Below are positions 22,678 to 30,462 of a stretch of DNA of 39,058 nt, one piece after another; position 1 is the first letter of the stretch, and each line of letters begins with the position of its first letter. The translations under genes and the position numbers were made by a program. Source of the stretch: Oscillospiraceae bacterium (GTDB taxonomy: Bacteria; Bacillota; Clostridia; Oscillospirales; Oscillospiraceae). The notes beneath the pieces are model-generated. The model was not told the DNA's origin. It ran no database searches and saw nothing but the letters and a program-made list of their open reading frames with translations. The stretch spans positions 1 through 39,058 of the forward strand of contig JAGPMA010000020.1 in assembly GCA_018053145.1 (NCBI GenBank). The letters run 5' to 3'.

Positions 22678-23523
22678 ATGAGCAGTTTGAAAATTACCGC
22701 GCTAATAGAGAACAAAGCGCCTGAAGGCTTCAAAAAAGAACACGGGCTTTCCGTTTTGTGCGAATACAACGGCAAAAGCTATCTGCTCGACACTGGAGCA
22801 TCTAACGCCTTCGCCTCAAACGCAAATAAGCTTGGCTATGATTTATCCGCGGTTGATTGTTCTGTGCTGTCGCACGCCCATTACGACCACTCAGGCGGTT
22901 ACAAAGCATTTTTCGCTCTCAACAGCAAATCCAAGGTTTTTCTTCGTTCGGAGGCACAAGCTCGTTGCTATTTTAAGCCCTGGTTCTTTATCAAATACGT
23001 CGGCATACCGAAGGGTATTCTCAAAAATTACGCTGAACGCTTTGTCTTCATTTCAGAAAACACCAAGCTTGCCGAGGGCGTTTGGCTAATTGGTCACGAT
23101 ACGCCAAATCTGGCCGAGCGTGGTAAGCGCACGCATTTATACCGAAAAACTGCGCATGGACTTGTGCCTGATGATTTTGCGCATGAACAAAGCCTTGTGT
23201 TTGAAACAAGTGCCGGACTAGTTATCCTCAACAGCTGTTGCCACGGCGGAGCTGATAACATCGTTTCAGAAGTTAAAACCGCTTTACCAGGACGCGAGAT
23301 TTCGGCGCTCATCGGCGGGTTTCATCTAATGGGCGAGCGAGGCACATCCACTCTCGGCGTAACGCCACAGGAAGTTGAAGCGCTCGGACGCAGGCTGCTC
23401 GAGCTGGGCGTTCGGCGCACATATCTTTGTCATTGCACAGGTGAACCGGCAATCAACATTTTAACTCGCGTTATGGGCGAGAATGCATTTAATTTTAACA
23501 CCGCAACGGTAATAGAGTTTTAA
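22678..23523 (+). CDS. MBL-fold hydrolase, aminobenzene-phosphate synthase-like
   Basis: A 281-residue metallo-beta-lactamase-fold protein. The metal motif H66-A-H68-Y-D70-H71 is intact, with further ligands in NSCCHGG and GGFHLMG and a closing CHCTGEPA. This set matches the family annotated as 7,8-dihydropterin-6-yl-methyl-4-(beta-D-ribofuranosyl)aminobenzene 5'-phosphate synthase, known from archaeal methanopterin synthesis but of uncertain role in Clostridia. The ATG at 22678 follows TTGGAGGACTT; the frame upstream of it has no ribosome site. Only 13 nt separate it from the DUF2461 gene, so the two are co-transcribed. Confidence 0.85.
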   Translation: MSSLKITALIENKAPEGFKKEHGLSVLCEYNGKSYLLDTGASNAFASNANKLGYDLSAVDCSVLSHAHYDHSGGYKAFFALNSKSKVFLRSEAQARCYFKPWFFIKYVGIPKGILKNYAERFVFISENTKLAEGVWLIGHDTPNLAERGKRTHLYRKTAHGLVPDDFAHEQSLVFETSAGLVILNSCCHGGADNIVSEVKTALPGREISALIGGFHLMGERGTSTLGVTPQEVEALGRRLLELGVRRTYLCHCTGEPAINILTRVMGENAFNFNTATVIEF

Positions 23524-23536
23524 GGAGCTTTCATAT

Positions 23537-24217
23537 ATGTCATTCTCCGAAGAATCAGTTAAATTTCTTTTTGAAAACCGTGTTGTTGACAGCAAAGCAT
23601 GGTTTTTGGAGCATCGTGCCGACTATGACCGCCTTGTGCTCGATCCTATGCGCGAGCTTGTCAACGCTCTTGAGCCAACTATGCTTTCTATCGACCCGCA
23701 ATTAATTTGCGAGCCGAAGGTGGGTCGCTCAATCTCAAGAATTTACCGTGACACGCGCTTTTCAAACGACAAGTCCATTTTTCGTGACGTTATGTGGTGC
23801 GTGTTTATCCGCGACAAAAAGCTATACAACGGTCTGCCGGCCTTTTGGTTTGAATTCTCGCCGAGAATTTTTCGTTACGGCTGCGGCTACTATCATGCAA
23901 GTGCCGAGTCGATGGAAGCAATGCGTGCAATGATAATAGCTGATGACAAATCTTTCAAGGCAGCACAAAAAGCGCTAAATAAGCAAACAGTTTTTCGACT
24001 AGATGGCGAAAAATACAAACGCAGCCGCCATTCAGAACAGACCGCGGAAAAGAGAGAATGGCTCGACCGCCGTGATATTGGCTTCATCACCGAAAGTGAG
24101 GATTTTGACCTTCTGTTTTCTGACGCTCTTGCGGACAAGCTTGCAGCGGATTTCAAGCTTCTCGTTCCGATGTACGACTTTATGATGGCCGCCGAAGCCC
24201 GGGTTCTTAAGGCATAA
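23537..24217 (+). CDS. DUF2461-family protein
   Basis: A 226-residue protein of the DUF2461 family. Seen here are the opening 'F...V.DSKAWFLEHRADYDRLVLDPM', the central RDTRFSNDKSIFRDVMW and the FEFSPRIFRYGCGYYHASAE segment typical of the family. Its biochemical role is unknown. AAGGAGC precedes the ATG. It lies 13 nt after the MBL-fold gene and is likely its partner in one transcript. Confidence 0.85.
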   Translation: MSFSEESVKFLFENRVVDSKAWFLEHRADYDRLVLDPMRELVNALEPTMLSIDPQLICEPKVGRSISRIYRDTRFSNDKSIFRDVMWCVFIRDKKLYNGLPAFWFEFSPRIFRYGCGYYHASAESMEAMRAMIIADDKSFKAAQKALNKQTVFRLDGEKYKRSRHSEQTAEKREWLDRRDIGFITESEDFDLLFSDALADKLAADFKLLVPMYDFMMAAEARVLKA

Positions 24218-24243
24218 ATGCTTGCTTTTTACAGAAACTAATG

Positions 24244-24272
24244 TTGACATCCGAATTTTAATGTGTTATTGT
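24244..24272 (+). promoter_or_regulatory. Promoter of the leader-aroF-tyrA operon
   Basis: TTGACA (24244-24249), exact 17-nt spacer, TATTGT (24267-24272), 28 nt before the leader peptide start. Confidence 0.75.
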
Positions 24273-24299
24273 TGCTTCAACCATTTAAAGGAGCACGTG

Positions 24300-24404
24300 A
24301 TGAATAAAAACATTTTTGCAGCTGTATATTATTACTTCTACCTTATCTATTCTCAGATAAGGCCAGTTTTGCTGCAAAAAAAGCATTATTCATACAGTTG
24401 CTAA
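24300..24404 (+). CDS. Tyr/Phe-rich leader peptide of the aroF-tyrA operon
   Basis: A 34-residue peptide beginning MNKNIFAAVYYYFYLIY. Codons 10-17 encode Y-Y-Y-F-Y-L-I-Y, and two more Tyr follow, so 7 of 34 residues are Tyr and 2 are Phe. It has its own ribosome site (AAAGGAG, 7 nt before the ATG). A hairpin starts directly at the last clustered Tyr codons (24341-24362), and a terminator follows the stop codon. This is the architecture of ribosome-mediated attenuation: ribosomes stalled at Tyr codons when charged tRNA(Tyr) is low would favour read-through into DAHP synthase and prephenate dehydrogenase, the Tyr pathway. No T-box features were seen. An upstream in-frame ATG (24222) lacks support. 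Confidence 0.85.
   Translation: MNKNIFAAVYYYFYLIYSQIRPVLLQKKHYSYSC
24341..24362 (+). promoter_or_regulatory. Pause/1:2 hairpin of the tyrosine attenuator
   Basis: CCTTATCT (24341-24348) and AGATAAGG (24355-24362) form a perfect 8-bp stem with 6-nt loop. The 5' arm begins with the last base of Tyr codon 14 and includes part of Tyr codon 17, so a ribosome stalled there would open it. Confidence 0.65.
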
Positions 24405-24418
24405 CAAAAGTGTATGTA

Positions 24419-24460
24419 TAGAGCCTCGCAGTGAAACATCTGCGGGGCTCTATTTTATTA
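24419..24460 (+). terminator. Attenuator terminator before aroF
   Basis: A 13-bp stem (24419-24431 with 24440-24452, one U-G) and 8-nt loop, followed by TTTTATTATT. It lies between the leader peptide stop and the aroF ribosome site (GGAGG). A smaller stem CATACA/TGTATG (24391-24396, 24411-24416) abuts it and could compete. Confidence 0.85.
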
Positions 24461-24477
24461 TTAGGAGGTTATTAAAA

Positions 24478-25479
24478 ATGGTAGCAGTAGTAAAACAAGG
24501 AACAACTCAACAACAAATAGAAAACCTATGCGCATGGTTCAAAAGCCGCGGACTTGACGTTCACATCTCCAACGGCAAAACGTGCACCGTGCTTGGACTT
24601 GTCGGCGACACCACCGTAATCGACATCGAGCTTCTCGAGTCGATGGACATCATCGAATCCGTAAAGAGAATCAGCGACCCCTTTAAGGGCGTAAACCGCA
24701 AGTTTCACCCTGACGACACTGTAGTTAGTGTTGGCGACGTCAAAATCGGCGGTGGAAGCTTCCAGTTCATCGCCGGACCCTGTTCAGTAGAATCGCCGGA
24801 GCAGATACTCGAAATTGCAAGGCGCGTCAAGGCTTCGGGCGCGACTATGCTGCGCGGCGGTGCTTTTAAGCCGCGTACCTCACCGTATGATTTTCAGGGA
24901 CTTGCGGCGGACGGGCTGAAGCTTTTACTGGAGGCAAAAGCCGAAACCGGAATGCCCATAGTTTCCGAAATCATGAACGCCAACCATCTTTCGCTTTTTG
25001 AAGACATAGACGTAATTCAGGTCGGCGCGAGGAATATGCAAAATTTCGAGCTTCTCAAGGAGCTTGGAAAAACGCAGAAGACCATTTTATTGAAGCGCGG
25101 ACTTGCGAACACCTTGACTGAGCTTCTCATGAGTGCGGAATACATCATGGCAGGAGGAAACTCGAATATTATCCTCTGTGAGCGCGGGATCCGCACCTTT
25201 GAAACACGCACGAGAAACACTCTTGATTTATCGGCTGTTCCGCTGCTTCACGAGCTTACCCATCTGCCGGTCGTTGTCGACCCCAGTCACGCGGCAGGAC
25301 TTGCAAGACTTGTTCGTCCAATGGCTATGGCAGCTGCCGCGGCAGGCGCAGACGGACTTATGATTGAGGTGCACAACGACCCTGCAAACGCTCTTTGCGA
25401 CGGTGCTCAGTCACTTACCCCCGACCAGTTTGACGAGGTCGCAAAAAAGGTCTTTGCGATACGTGAGGTAATGGCATGA
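24478..25479 (+). CDS. aroF: 3-deoxy-7-phosphoheptulonate (DAHP) synthase, type I-beta
   Basis: First enzyme of the shikimate pathway, joining phosphoenolpyruvate and erythrose 4-phosphate. The 333-residue sequence has an N-terminal ferredoxin-like regulatory domain (1-75) as in Thermotoga-type enzymes, then the barrel with AGPCSVES (99-106), RGGAFKPRTSPYDFQG (126-141), the KRGL loop and VVDPSHAAG. The N-terminal domain suggests feedback inhibition by Tyr and/or Phe, which agrees with the Tyr leader. GGAGG precedes the ATG. It overlaps tyrA by 4 nt. Confidence 0.95.
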   Translation: MVAVVKQGTTQQQIENLCAWFKSRGLDVHISNGKTCTVLGLVGDTTVIDIELLESMDIIESVKRISDPFKGVNRKFHPDDTVVSVGDVKIGGGSFQFIAGPCSVESPEQILEIARRVKASGATMLRGGAFKPRTSPYDFQGLAADGLKLLLEAKAETGMPIVSEIMNANHLSLFEDIDVIQVGARNMQNFELLKELGKTQKTILLKRGLANTLTELLMSAEYIMAGGNSNIILCERGIRTFETRTRNTLDLSAVPLLHELTHLPVVVDPSHAAGLARLVRPMAMAAAAAGADGLMIEVHNDPANALCDGAQSLTPDQFDEVAKKVFAIREVMA

Positions 25480-26321
25480 GGCTTGGAATAGCAGGGCTTG
25501 GTCTGATCGGTGGCTCACTGGCTAAAGCGTACAAGCTTAACAGCTCTTCAACTGTTTACGGGTATGACATTGCTGACGGCGTAGTCGATATAGCGCAAAT
25601 TGCGGAAGCCATCGACGGCGAACTGACAAATGAAAACATTGCTTCTTGCGACTTGCTTTTAATCGCGCTATACCCCAAGGATGCAATCGAGTATTTAGAA
25701 AAAGTCGCACCTTTCATTTCTCCCGGCACTTTTGTAATTGACTGCTGCGGAATTAAGCGTGACGTGTGCAGCCGTGGCTTCGAGCTGGCGCGGCAATTTG
25801 GCTTCACCTTTGTTGGGGGACACCCGATGGCTGGAACTCAGTTTTCTGGCTTTAAACACAGCAAAGCAACGCTCTTTAAAGGCGCATCTATGATCGTTGT
25901 GCCACCTGTTTTTGACGATATGGCGCTTTTGGAAAAAATTAAGGAGATATTAGACCCCGTCGGTTTTGGGCGTATATCCGTAACCACACCCGAAAAGCAC
26001 GATGAAACAATCGCGTTCACCTCACAAATGGCGCATCTTGTTTCAAATGCTTACATTAAAAGCCCAACCGCGCAAACTCACAAAGGGTTTTCCGCAGGCA
26101 GCTACAAGGATTTGACAAGAGTTGCTTGGCTTAACGAGGAAATGTGGACGCAGCTGTTTTTGGAAAACGGAGATAATTTGATAAAAGAGCTTGATTTTCT
26201 GATGAACTCACTCGAACAGTACCGCAGTGCTCTGGCAGCTTCCGATTCCGACGCACTCAAGAAGTTGCTTGCGGAAGGCCGAAAGTGCAAGGAAGCAGTC
26301 GACGGTGATATTAAACATTGA
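25476..26321 (+). CDS. tyrA: Prephenate dehydrogenase
   Basis: NAD(P)-dependent oxidative decarboxylation of prephenate to 4-hydroxyphenylpyruvate, the committed step to tyrosine. The 281-residue protein has the Rossmann motif GLGLIGGS near the N-terminus, GGHPMAGT in the centre and the helical dimer domain with conserved His in TPEKHDE and SQMAHLVS. There is no ACT domain at the C-terminus, and none of chorismate mutase. The ATG overlaps the aroF stop (ATGA), giving coupled translation. Together with aroF it forms a dedicated tyrosine operon under the attenuator. Confidence 0.93.
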   Translation: MRLGIAGLGLIGGSLAKAYKLNSSSTVYGYDIADGVVDIAQIAEAIDGELTNENIASCDLLLIALYPKDAIEYLEKVAPFISPGTFVIDCCGIKRDVCSRGFELARQFGFTFVGGHPMAGTQFSGFKHSKATLFKGASMIVVPPVFDDMALLEKIKEILDPVGFGRISVTTPEKHDETIAFTSQMAHLVSNAYIKSPTAQTHKGFSAGSYKDLTRVAWLNEEMWTQLFLENGDNLIKELDFLMNSLEQYRSALAASDSDALKKLLAEGRKCKEAVDGDIKH

Positions 26322-26450
26322 TTTGAAAGGCAGACTTTTACTTCTCTTTTGCGATTGTTGAATGATCTATTGGTATAGCTCGGCTGTTTTTGAACAGAAT
26401 AGCACTTGAGGCAACTTCATAACAAGTATTATTCAAAAAAGGATAATTAA

Positions 26451-27335
26451 ATGTCTTCATTTTCAACCTTTAATCGCTTGAGCGAAATTTTTAAATCAGC
26501 GCCGGAAATACCCTATAGCAACTCATCAAAAATCGTCCTATTTAGCGATTGTCATCGTGGAGACGGCAGCTGGGTCGATGATTTCAGACATAATCAGAAT
26601 ATTTATTATGCTGCAATAAAGCATTATTTTGATCAAGGATTTACCTACATCGACCTTGGGGACAGCGATGAATTATGGAAAAACAAGAAGCTTTCAGAAA
26701 TCACCAACATCTATTCCGACACCTATCGTTTGCTGCATGATTTCTATGCCGAGCAACGATACTATTCGCTTTTCGGCAACCACGATATTGAAAAAAAGTA
26801 TCCTTCCTTTGTTGCAAAGAACATGAAGACCTATAACAGCAGCAACAATGCAAGCCCCTTGCCCTTGTTTGAAAACATTGTGGTCCACGAAGGTCTGGTA
26901 TTAAAGAATGTTGAATCTAAAGCAAAAATTCTTTTGGTGCATGGTCATCAGGGTGACATTTTAAGTGATATTTTCTGGAAGCTTGGCAGGTTTCTTTCAA
27001 GATACATCTGGAGAAGACTGGAGTTTTTTGGACACAAAGATCCCACAAGTGCCGCCAAAAACTATCAGGCCAGAAAAAAGGTTGAGCGAAAAATTATCTC
27101 TTGGATTAAAGAAACCCATCAAATCGTAATCGCAGGGCACACTCACAGACCGTCTTGCCCCACTGCGGGCGAGCTTCCGTATTTTAACACGGGAAGCTGT
27201 GTTCACCCCAATTGCATCACCTGTATTGAAATTGTTAATTCAGAGATTTTGCTTGTGAAATGGGATATTAAAACAAGAGAAGACAGAACGGTTTTTATTA
27301 ATAGAGAGCCGATTTCATTGCCTCGAAAGACATAG
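26451..27335 (+). CDS. Calcineurin-like metallophosphoesterase
   Basis: A 294-residue two-metal phosphoesterase. Motifs in order: SDCHRGD with Asp33 and His35, DLGDSDE with Asp71, GNHD (109-112), VHGHQGD, and AGHTHRPS. The layout resembles LpxH-type and UDP-sugar-nucleotide phosphoesterases, but no substrate can be stated; a cytosolic location is likely because there is no signal peptide. AAAAAAGGATAA precedes the ATG. It is transcribed alone and ends at a bidirectional terminator. Confidence 0.85.
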   Translation: MSSFSTFNRLSEIFKSAPEIPYSNSSKIVLFSDCHRGDGSWVDDFRHNQNIYYAAIKHYFDQGFTYIDLGDSDELWKNKKLSEITNIYSDTYRLLHDFYAEQRYYSLFGNHDIEKKYPSFVAKNMKTYNSSNNASPLPLFENIVVHEGLVLKNVESKAKILLVHGHQGDILSDIFWKLGRFLSRYIWRRLEFFGHKDPTSAAKNYQARKKVERKIISWIKETHQIVIAGHTHRPSCPTAGELPYFNTGSCVHPNCITCIEIVNSEILLVKWDIKTREDRTVFINREPISLPRKT

Positions 27336-27374
27336 TCTTATTAGCCTTAAAATGCAACTTCATCTCTGCCAATA

Positions 27375-27417
27375 TAAAGAAGTAAAAACCACCGAACAGG
27401 TGGTTTTTACTTCTTTA
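27375..27417. terminator. Bidirectional terminator
   Basis: A perfect 19-bp stem (27375-27393 with 27399-27417) with a 5-nt loop; poly-A and poly-T parts inside the stem serve both directions. It overlaps the stop codon of the minus-strand gerQ-like gene. Confidence 0.85.
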
Positions 27418-27759
27418 TGGTAATAATATGGTAACAAATTTGACTGAATACAAATCGCACATTATGTTGGCTCGGGAATTGGGGTCATATAACACGAAGT
27501 AATTTATCCCCACCTCTGAAAGTACACCTGTTTTGTCCACATACTGAGTGGTACCGATAATGAATTCTGCCCTGACACTTTTTCCTATATTGCTCGCCAA
27601 ATAATAGGGAATGAAGCCTTTTTCCGTTGAGGGCGGAGGCCCTTGCTGTGTGATGATGCTTCCTTGGTTTGGAACCACCGGTAAAGGGGCTTGTTGCGTT
27701 TGACGGGATGGGCTTGGGTCAAGCACCTTGTTCCCCGTCCAATTAATACTGTTGTTCAT
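27415..27759 (-). CDS. gerQ: GerQ-like spore coat protein
   Basis: A 114-residue protein with a Pro/Gln-rich N-terminal half and a C-terminal beta domain (IPYYLASNIGKSVRAEFIIG through YSVKFVTIL) that aligns in outline with GerQ of Bacillus: 'L..N.GK.V..y.tf', 'G.l.eaG.D.iil.dp..g....l.l.y..yVt'. GerQ is a coat protein needed for CwlJ function and is cross-linked by transglutaminase. Its gene lies directly behind cwlJ as here (19-nt gap; the ribosome site AAGGAGGTG overlaps the cwlJ stop codon). The low similarity is offset by this context. Confidence 0.75.
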   Translation of the reverse strand: MNNSINWTGNKVLDPSPSRQTQQAPLPVVPNQGSIITQQGPPPSTEKGFIPYYLASNIGKSVRAEFIIGTTQYVDKTGVLSEVGINYFVLYDPNSRANIMCDLYSVKFVTILLP

Positions 27760-27777
27760 GTAATTGAAAACACCTCC

Positions 27778-28218
27778 TTAGGTTTCGGCGTAGGCCGGCA
27801 TGGGATTATAAAAGCAATGCTGATTTATCCTTGTAAACCAATATCCGGTTTCATTATAGGGAAAAAAATTTGGACATTGGGGAACAAACGGATTCATGTA
27901 CCACAAGCTGTCTGAGGTTACGCCCGTATATATGCCACCATTCATGGCCCAATCGGCAACCTGATAATGAATATCCTCCGGTGTAGACGTCCAAACATTC
28001 TGGTAGTTCGGCTGTCCTCCTATAATGGTTTTGTAACAGGAAAACTGGCACATCTGCTCTATTACCCTTCGCAAGTCGCCCTGACACACTCTTTGGTATT
28101 CCCCGTATGAAACTCTCACGCGATTCATGCATACGGTCGCTACAGCTCTCATTCCGGCAAGGCCCTCACCGCCTGCCTCGCATTTTATTAGTCTGGCAAA
28201 TAGTTCCCTTGTATCCAC
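27778..28218 (-). CDS. cwlJ: Spore cortex-lytic cell wall hydrolase (SleB/CwlJ family)
   Basis: A 146-residue hydrolase of spore cortex peptidoglycan used in germination. It starts directly with the catalytic domain (ELFARLIKCEAGGEGLAGMRAVATVCMNR in outline; catalytic Glu14 of the CEAGGE motif) and has no signal peptide or binding repeats, which fits CwlJ and not SleB. The middle and end (YNETGYWFTRINQHCFYNP) also fit the family. It begins at GTG (28218) with GAGGTGAG upstream and is the first gene of the cwlJ-gerQ pair. Expression in the mother cell is expected from the family, but no clear sporulation promoter was recognised. Confidence 0.9.
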   Translation of the reverse strand: MDTRELFARLIKCEAGGEGLAGMRAVATVCMNRVRVSYGEYQRVCQGDLRRVIEQMCQFSCYKTIIGGQPNYQNVWTSTPEDIHYQVADWAMNGGIYTGVTSDSLWYMNPFVPQCPNFFPYNETGYWFTRINQHCFYNPMPAYAET

Positions 28219-28311
28219 TGTTTCTCACCTCTGTCTTATAATACTCACTGTGATCAATTATGTTACATAGAGCTATACTCTTCAAACATACTGGACAAAA
28301 GCCCTTTTATG

Positions 28312-28375
28312 GCATAAGATGCAGTAGTTGCAAGCACTAAGACATAGTAGCGGTACATCTTATGCTTTGCCTTGA
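28312..28375. other. Inverted repeat in the cwlJ / MBL-hydrolase divergent interval
   Basis: GCATAAGATG (28312-28321) and CATCTTATGC (28366-28375) are perfectly complementary over 10 bp with a 44-nt interior. The position, just upstream of the plus-strand gene at 28415, would allow an RNA leader structure or a bipartite operator. Confidence 0.35.
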
Positions 28376-28414
28376 GTAATATTCATCGTCGCCGAAAAGG
28401 GGATAAAGTGACTA

Positions 28415-29323
28415 ATGCAAATTAACATCTCAGATAAAATCACACTAATGCTTACGGAACAGGGCTTCACCTATTCAAACTGGCTTTATATCGATGACGA
28501 TGTTCAGGCAGTTATCGAAACTGGCATGGACGAGAGCGGCTTCCAGGGGCTTAAGCCCGAAGGAATTGATTTGATTATTAACAGTCACCATCATCTTGAC
28601 CACACGCGAGGAAACGATCTCTTTCCTCGTGCTCAGATAATGATTCATGAGCTTGAAGCGGCCGTTCTTAAAAGCGATGACCTATTTATTCAATATAACT
28701 CACTCGACATGTGGGATGAGCTTATGCCCGGCAGCGATGTGTGGGAAGCCTTCGAAGAAGTCGGCTTCAACGGATATAACCGCAGCTATAAGCCGTTTGA
28801 CACTACTCGTAAGGTTACTTCGATCAAGGACGGACAAATTTTGGATTTTGGCTCTGTAACGGCCGCGGTAATGCATTTGCCGGGGCATTCCGTCGGGCAT
28901 TGCTGTTTTTGGTTTCCTGAGGAAGAATTTTTGTTCAGTTCCGACATTTGCCTTACAAAGGCCGGCCCTTGGTACGGGGAGCATTTGGCTGACCCTGCAG
29001 AAATGGTGCGTTCCATCGATCGAATAATTGAGCTTGCCCCTCCGCGCATTGTATCAAGCCATATACACGAACTGGTGGAAAACCCTTTACCCCGCCTTGT
29101 GGAATTCAAGCAGCGAATTGAGAAGCGCGAGGAGAGAATATATCAGTATCTTTTACAGCGCCCCTCCGACATTCATGCTTTAGCCGCGGCGAACCTTGTA
29201 TACCGTGCGCATCCTACAAATTACGTCGTTTTCTGGGAAAAGCTTATGCTTTTGAAGCATCTTGAGCGGCTTGAGGCGCTTGGTCTGGTAAGAAAAGCGG
29301 AGGGCGTGTACTTCGGTCTTTGA
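28415..29323 (+). CDS. MBL-fold metallo-hydrolase with C-terminal winged-helix-like part
   Basis: A 302-residue metallo-beta-lactamase-fold enzyme. The ligand set is complete: H58-x-H60-x-D62-H63 (HHHLDH), His in LPGHSVGH, Asp in SSDICLT and His in SSHIHE. The last 80 residues are helical and basic, with LLKHLERLEALGLVRKAEGVYFGL ending like a winged helix, as in the LACTB2-type subfamily (nuclease/hydrolase). The substrate is unknown. Gene is monocistronic with a terminator directly behind. Confidence 0.85.
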   Translation: MQINISDKITLMLTEQGFTYSNWLYIDDDVQAVIETGMDESGFQGLKPEGIDLIINSHHHLDHTRGNDLFPRAQIMIHELEAAVLKSDDLFIQYNSLDMWDELMPGSDVWEAFEEVGFNGYNRSYKPFDTTRKVTSIKDGQILDFGSVTAAVMHLPGHSVGHCCFWFPEEEFLFSSDICLTKAGPWYGEHLADPAEMVRSIDRIIELAPPRIVSSHIHELVENPLPRLVEFKQRIEKREERIYQYLLQRPSDIHALAAANLVYRAHPTNYVVFWEKLMLLKHLERLEALGLVRKAEGVYFGL

Positions 29324-29337
29324 TTATAACTGATAGC

Positions 29338-29379
29338 AAAAGAAGCACCGTTAACCAAGTTGTTTACGGTGCTTCTTTT
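29338..29379. terminator. Bidirectional terminator
   Basis: AAAAGAAGCACCGT (29338-29351) and ACGGTGCTTCTTTT (29366-29379), perfect 14-bp stem, between the convergent MBL-hydrolase and CbiET-like genes. Confidence 0.85.
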
Positions 29380-29407
29380 ATGTTTGGCAAAGTAATTTTA
29401 ATTTTGT

Positions 29408-30319
29408 TTACTCGACTTCGGCGCTTCTACCTGAGATTATCCAAGGTGCGGGAAACGGCTCTGTCAGGTTTTTGCTGTTGACGCGCGACACCTCAACATG
29501 AATCACTTCGGTGCGCTTCAACCCGTTTTCCCGAAGCAACGCGGGAAGTGACGCCAGAATTTCGAAGTCCAGTGTGTAAATAACAAAATCCATTGAAGGA
29601 TTTACGGTAAGCAAGTTTTTTATCTCATGGTCAAGCTTGTTTGACGCGACAATAAACGCGATGTTTGGTATCGGCAACCCTTTCAGAGTGTCATTCTCGA
29701 GCGATTCAACGATTGTTACGTTGCTCAGCCCGAATTTGTCTACATTTTCCTTCATGGTGTCCCTGTCACGGCTGTCATACTCCACAGCGATTATACTGCC
29801 CTCTGTGGCTATCATTGCGGCTTCAACCGCGATGCTCTCGCCCGAGATGATGCAAATATTATCTTGAAGCCCCATATTGAGCTTGTTCATAATAACCGCA
29901 CGCACCTCGCGGCAAACATACCGCACAGAGCCGCTGGAAAAGTGACTGTTCTCCATTCCGATATTATAGTTCGCTGCAGCTCTCGGATTAATAATCAGCA
30001 TAGCCGCTGAAGCGTTAATTCCGCGGTCAATCATGTCCGAGAGCTTGTTGTGCTTAATCTCGCCAATTGGGTCCGCGCCCTCGTTGTACCAAATGTCGCA
30101 ATCGCCAAGCTCGGCGTTCCACATATCATAGAAAATGTCAGGATGCCCTGCGTCAGTGAACACCAGCACAGCCTGATTGCTCATTATTGCCGGAATAAGA
30201 TTTTTGTTTTTCCCTGTAATGTCCAGCATTTTCAGCTTTGATAGATTGATTTCCACGCTTTGGGAAAAATACTTTAGCCAAGATAAAATAATCTCGTTAG
30301 TAAAAATTGTCGGTTTCAC
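29408..30319 (-). CDS. Degenerate CbiE/CbiT-like (precorrin methyltransferase-related) protein
   Basis: A 303-residue protein. Residues about 48-112 (VLVFTDAGHPDIFYDMWNAELG and following) resemble the C-terminal half of CbiE, and 125-300 resemble CbiT/CobL-C: REVRAVIMNKLNM, a Rossmann-like centre, and the ending PAPWIISGRS. The SAM-binding glycine motif of CbiT (D-x-G-x-G-x-G) is replaced by IISGESIA at 158-165, although the acidic residue after the next strand (AVEYD) remains. The N-terminal half of CbiE is missing. No other cobalamin genes are near, so a direct role in B12 synthesis is doubtful; an RNA- or protein-directed or regulatory role is possible. GTG start with GGGAGG upstream. Confidence 0.6.
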   Translation of the reverse strand: MKPTIFTNEIILSWLKYFSQSVEINLSKLKMLDITGKNKNLIPAIMSNQAVLVFTDAGHPDIFYDMWNAELGDCDIWYNEGADPIGEIKHNKLSDMIDRGINASAAMLIINPRAAANYNIGMENSHFSSGSVRYVCREVRAVIMNKLNMGLQDNICIISGESIAVEAAMIATEGSIIAVEYDSRDRDTMKENVDKFGLSNVTIVESLENDTLKGLPIPNIAFIVASNKLDHEIKNLLTVNPSMDFVIYTLDFEILASLPALLRENGLKRTEVIHVEVSRVNSKNLTEPFPAPWIISGRSAEVE

Positions 30320-30462
30320 AGATAAACCTCCCAGTTAACAATAAATATTCTTGTCAACGCCATCTCAGGCACTTTGCTCCGTTGTGCTATTTCTAATCGC
30401 TATATCATTTGTAAATAATATCATAGCACATTTTATGAAATTTTTGTAGTCAAAGCTGAAAT

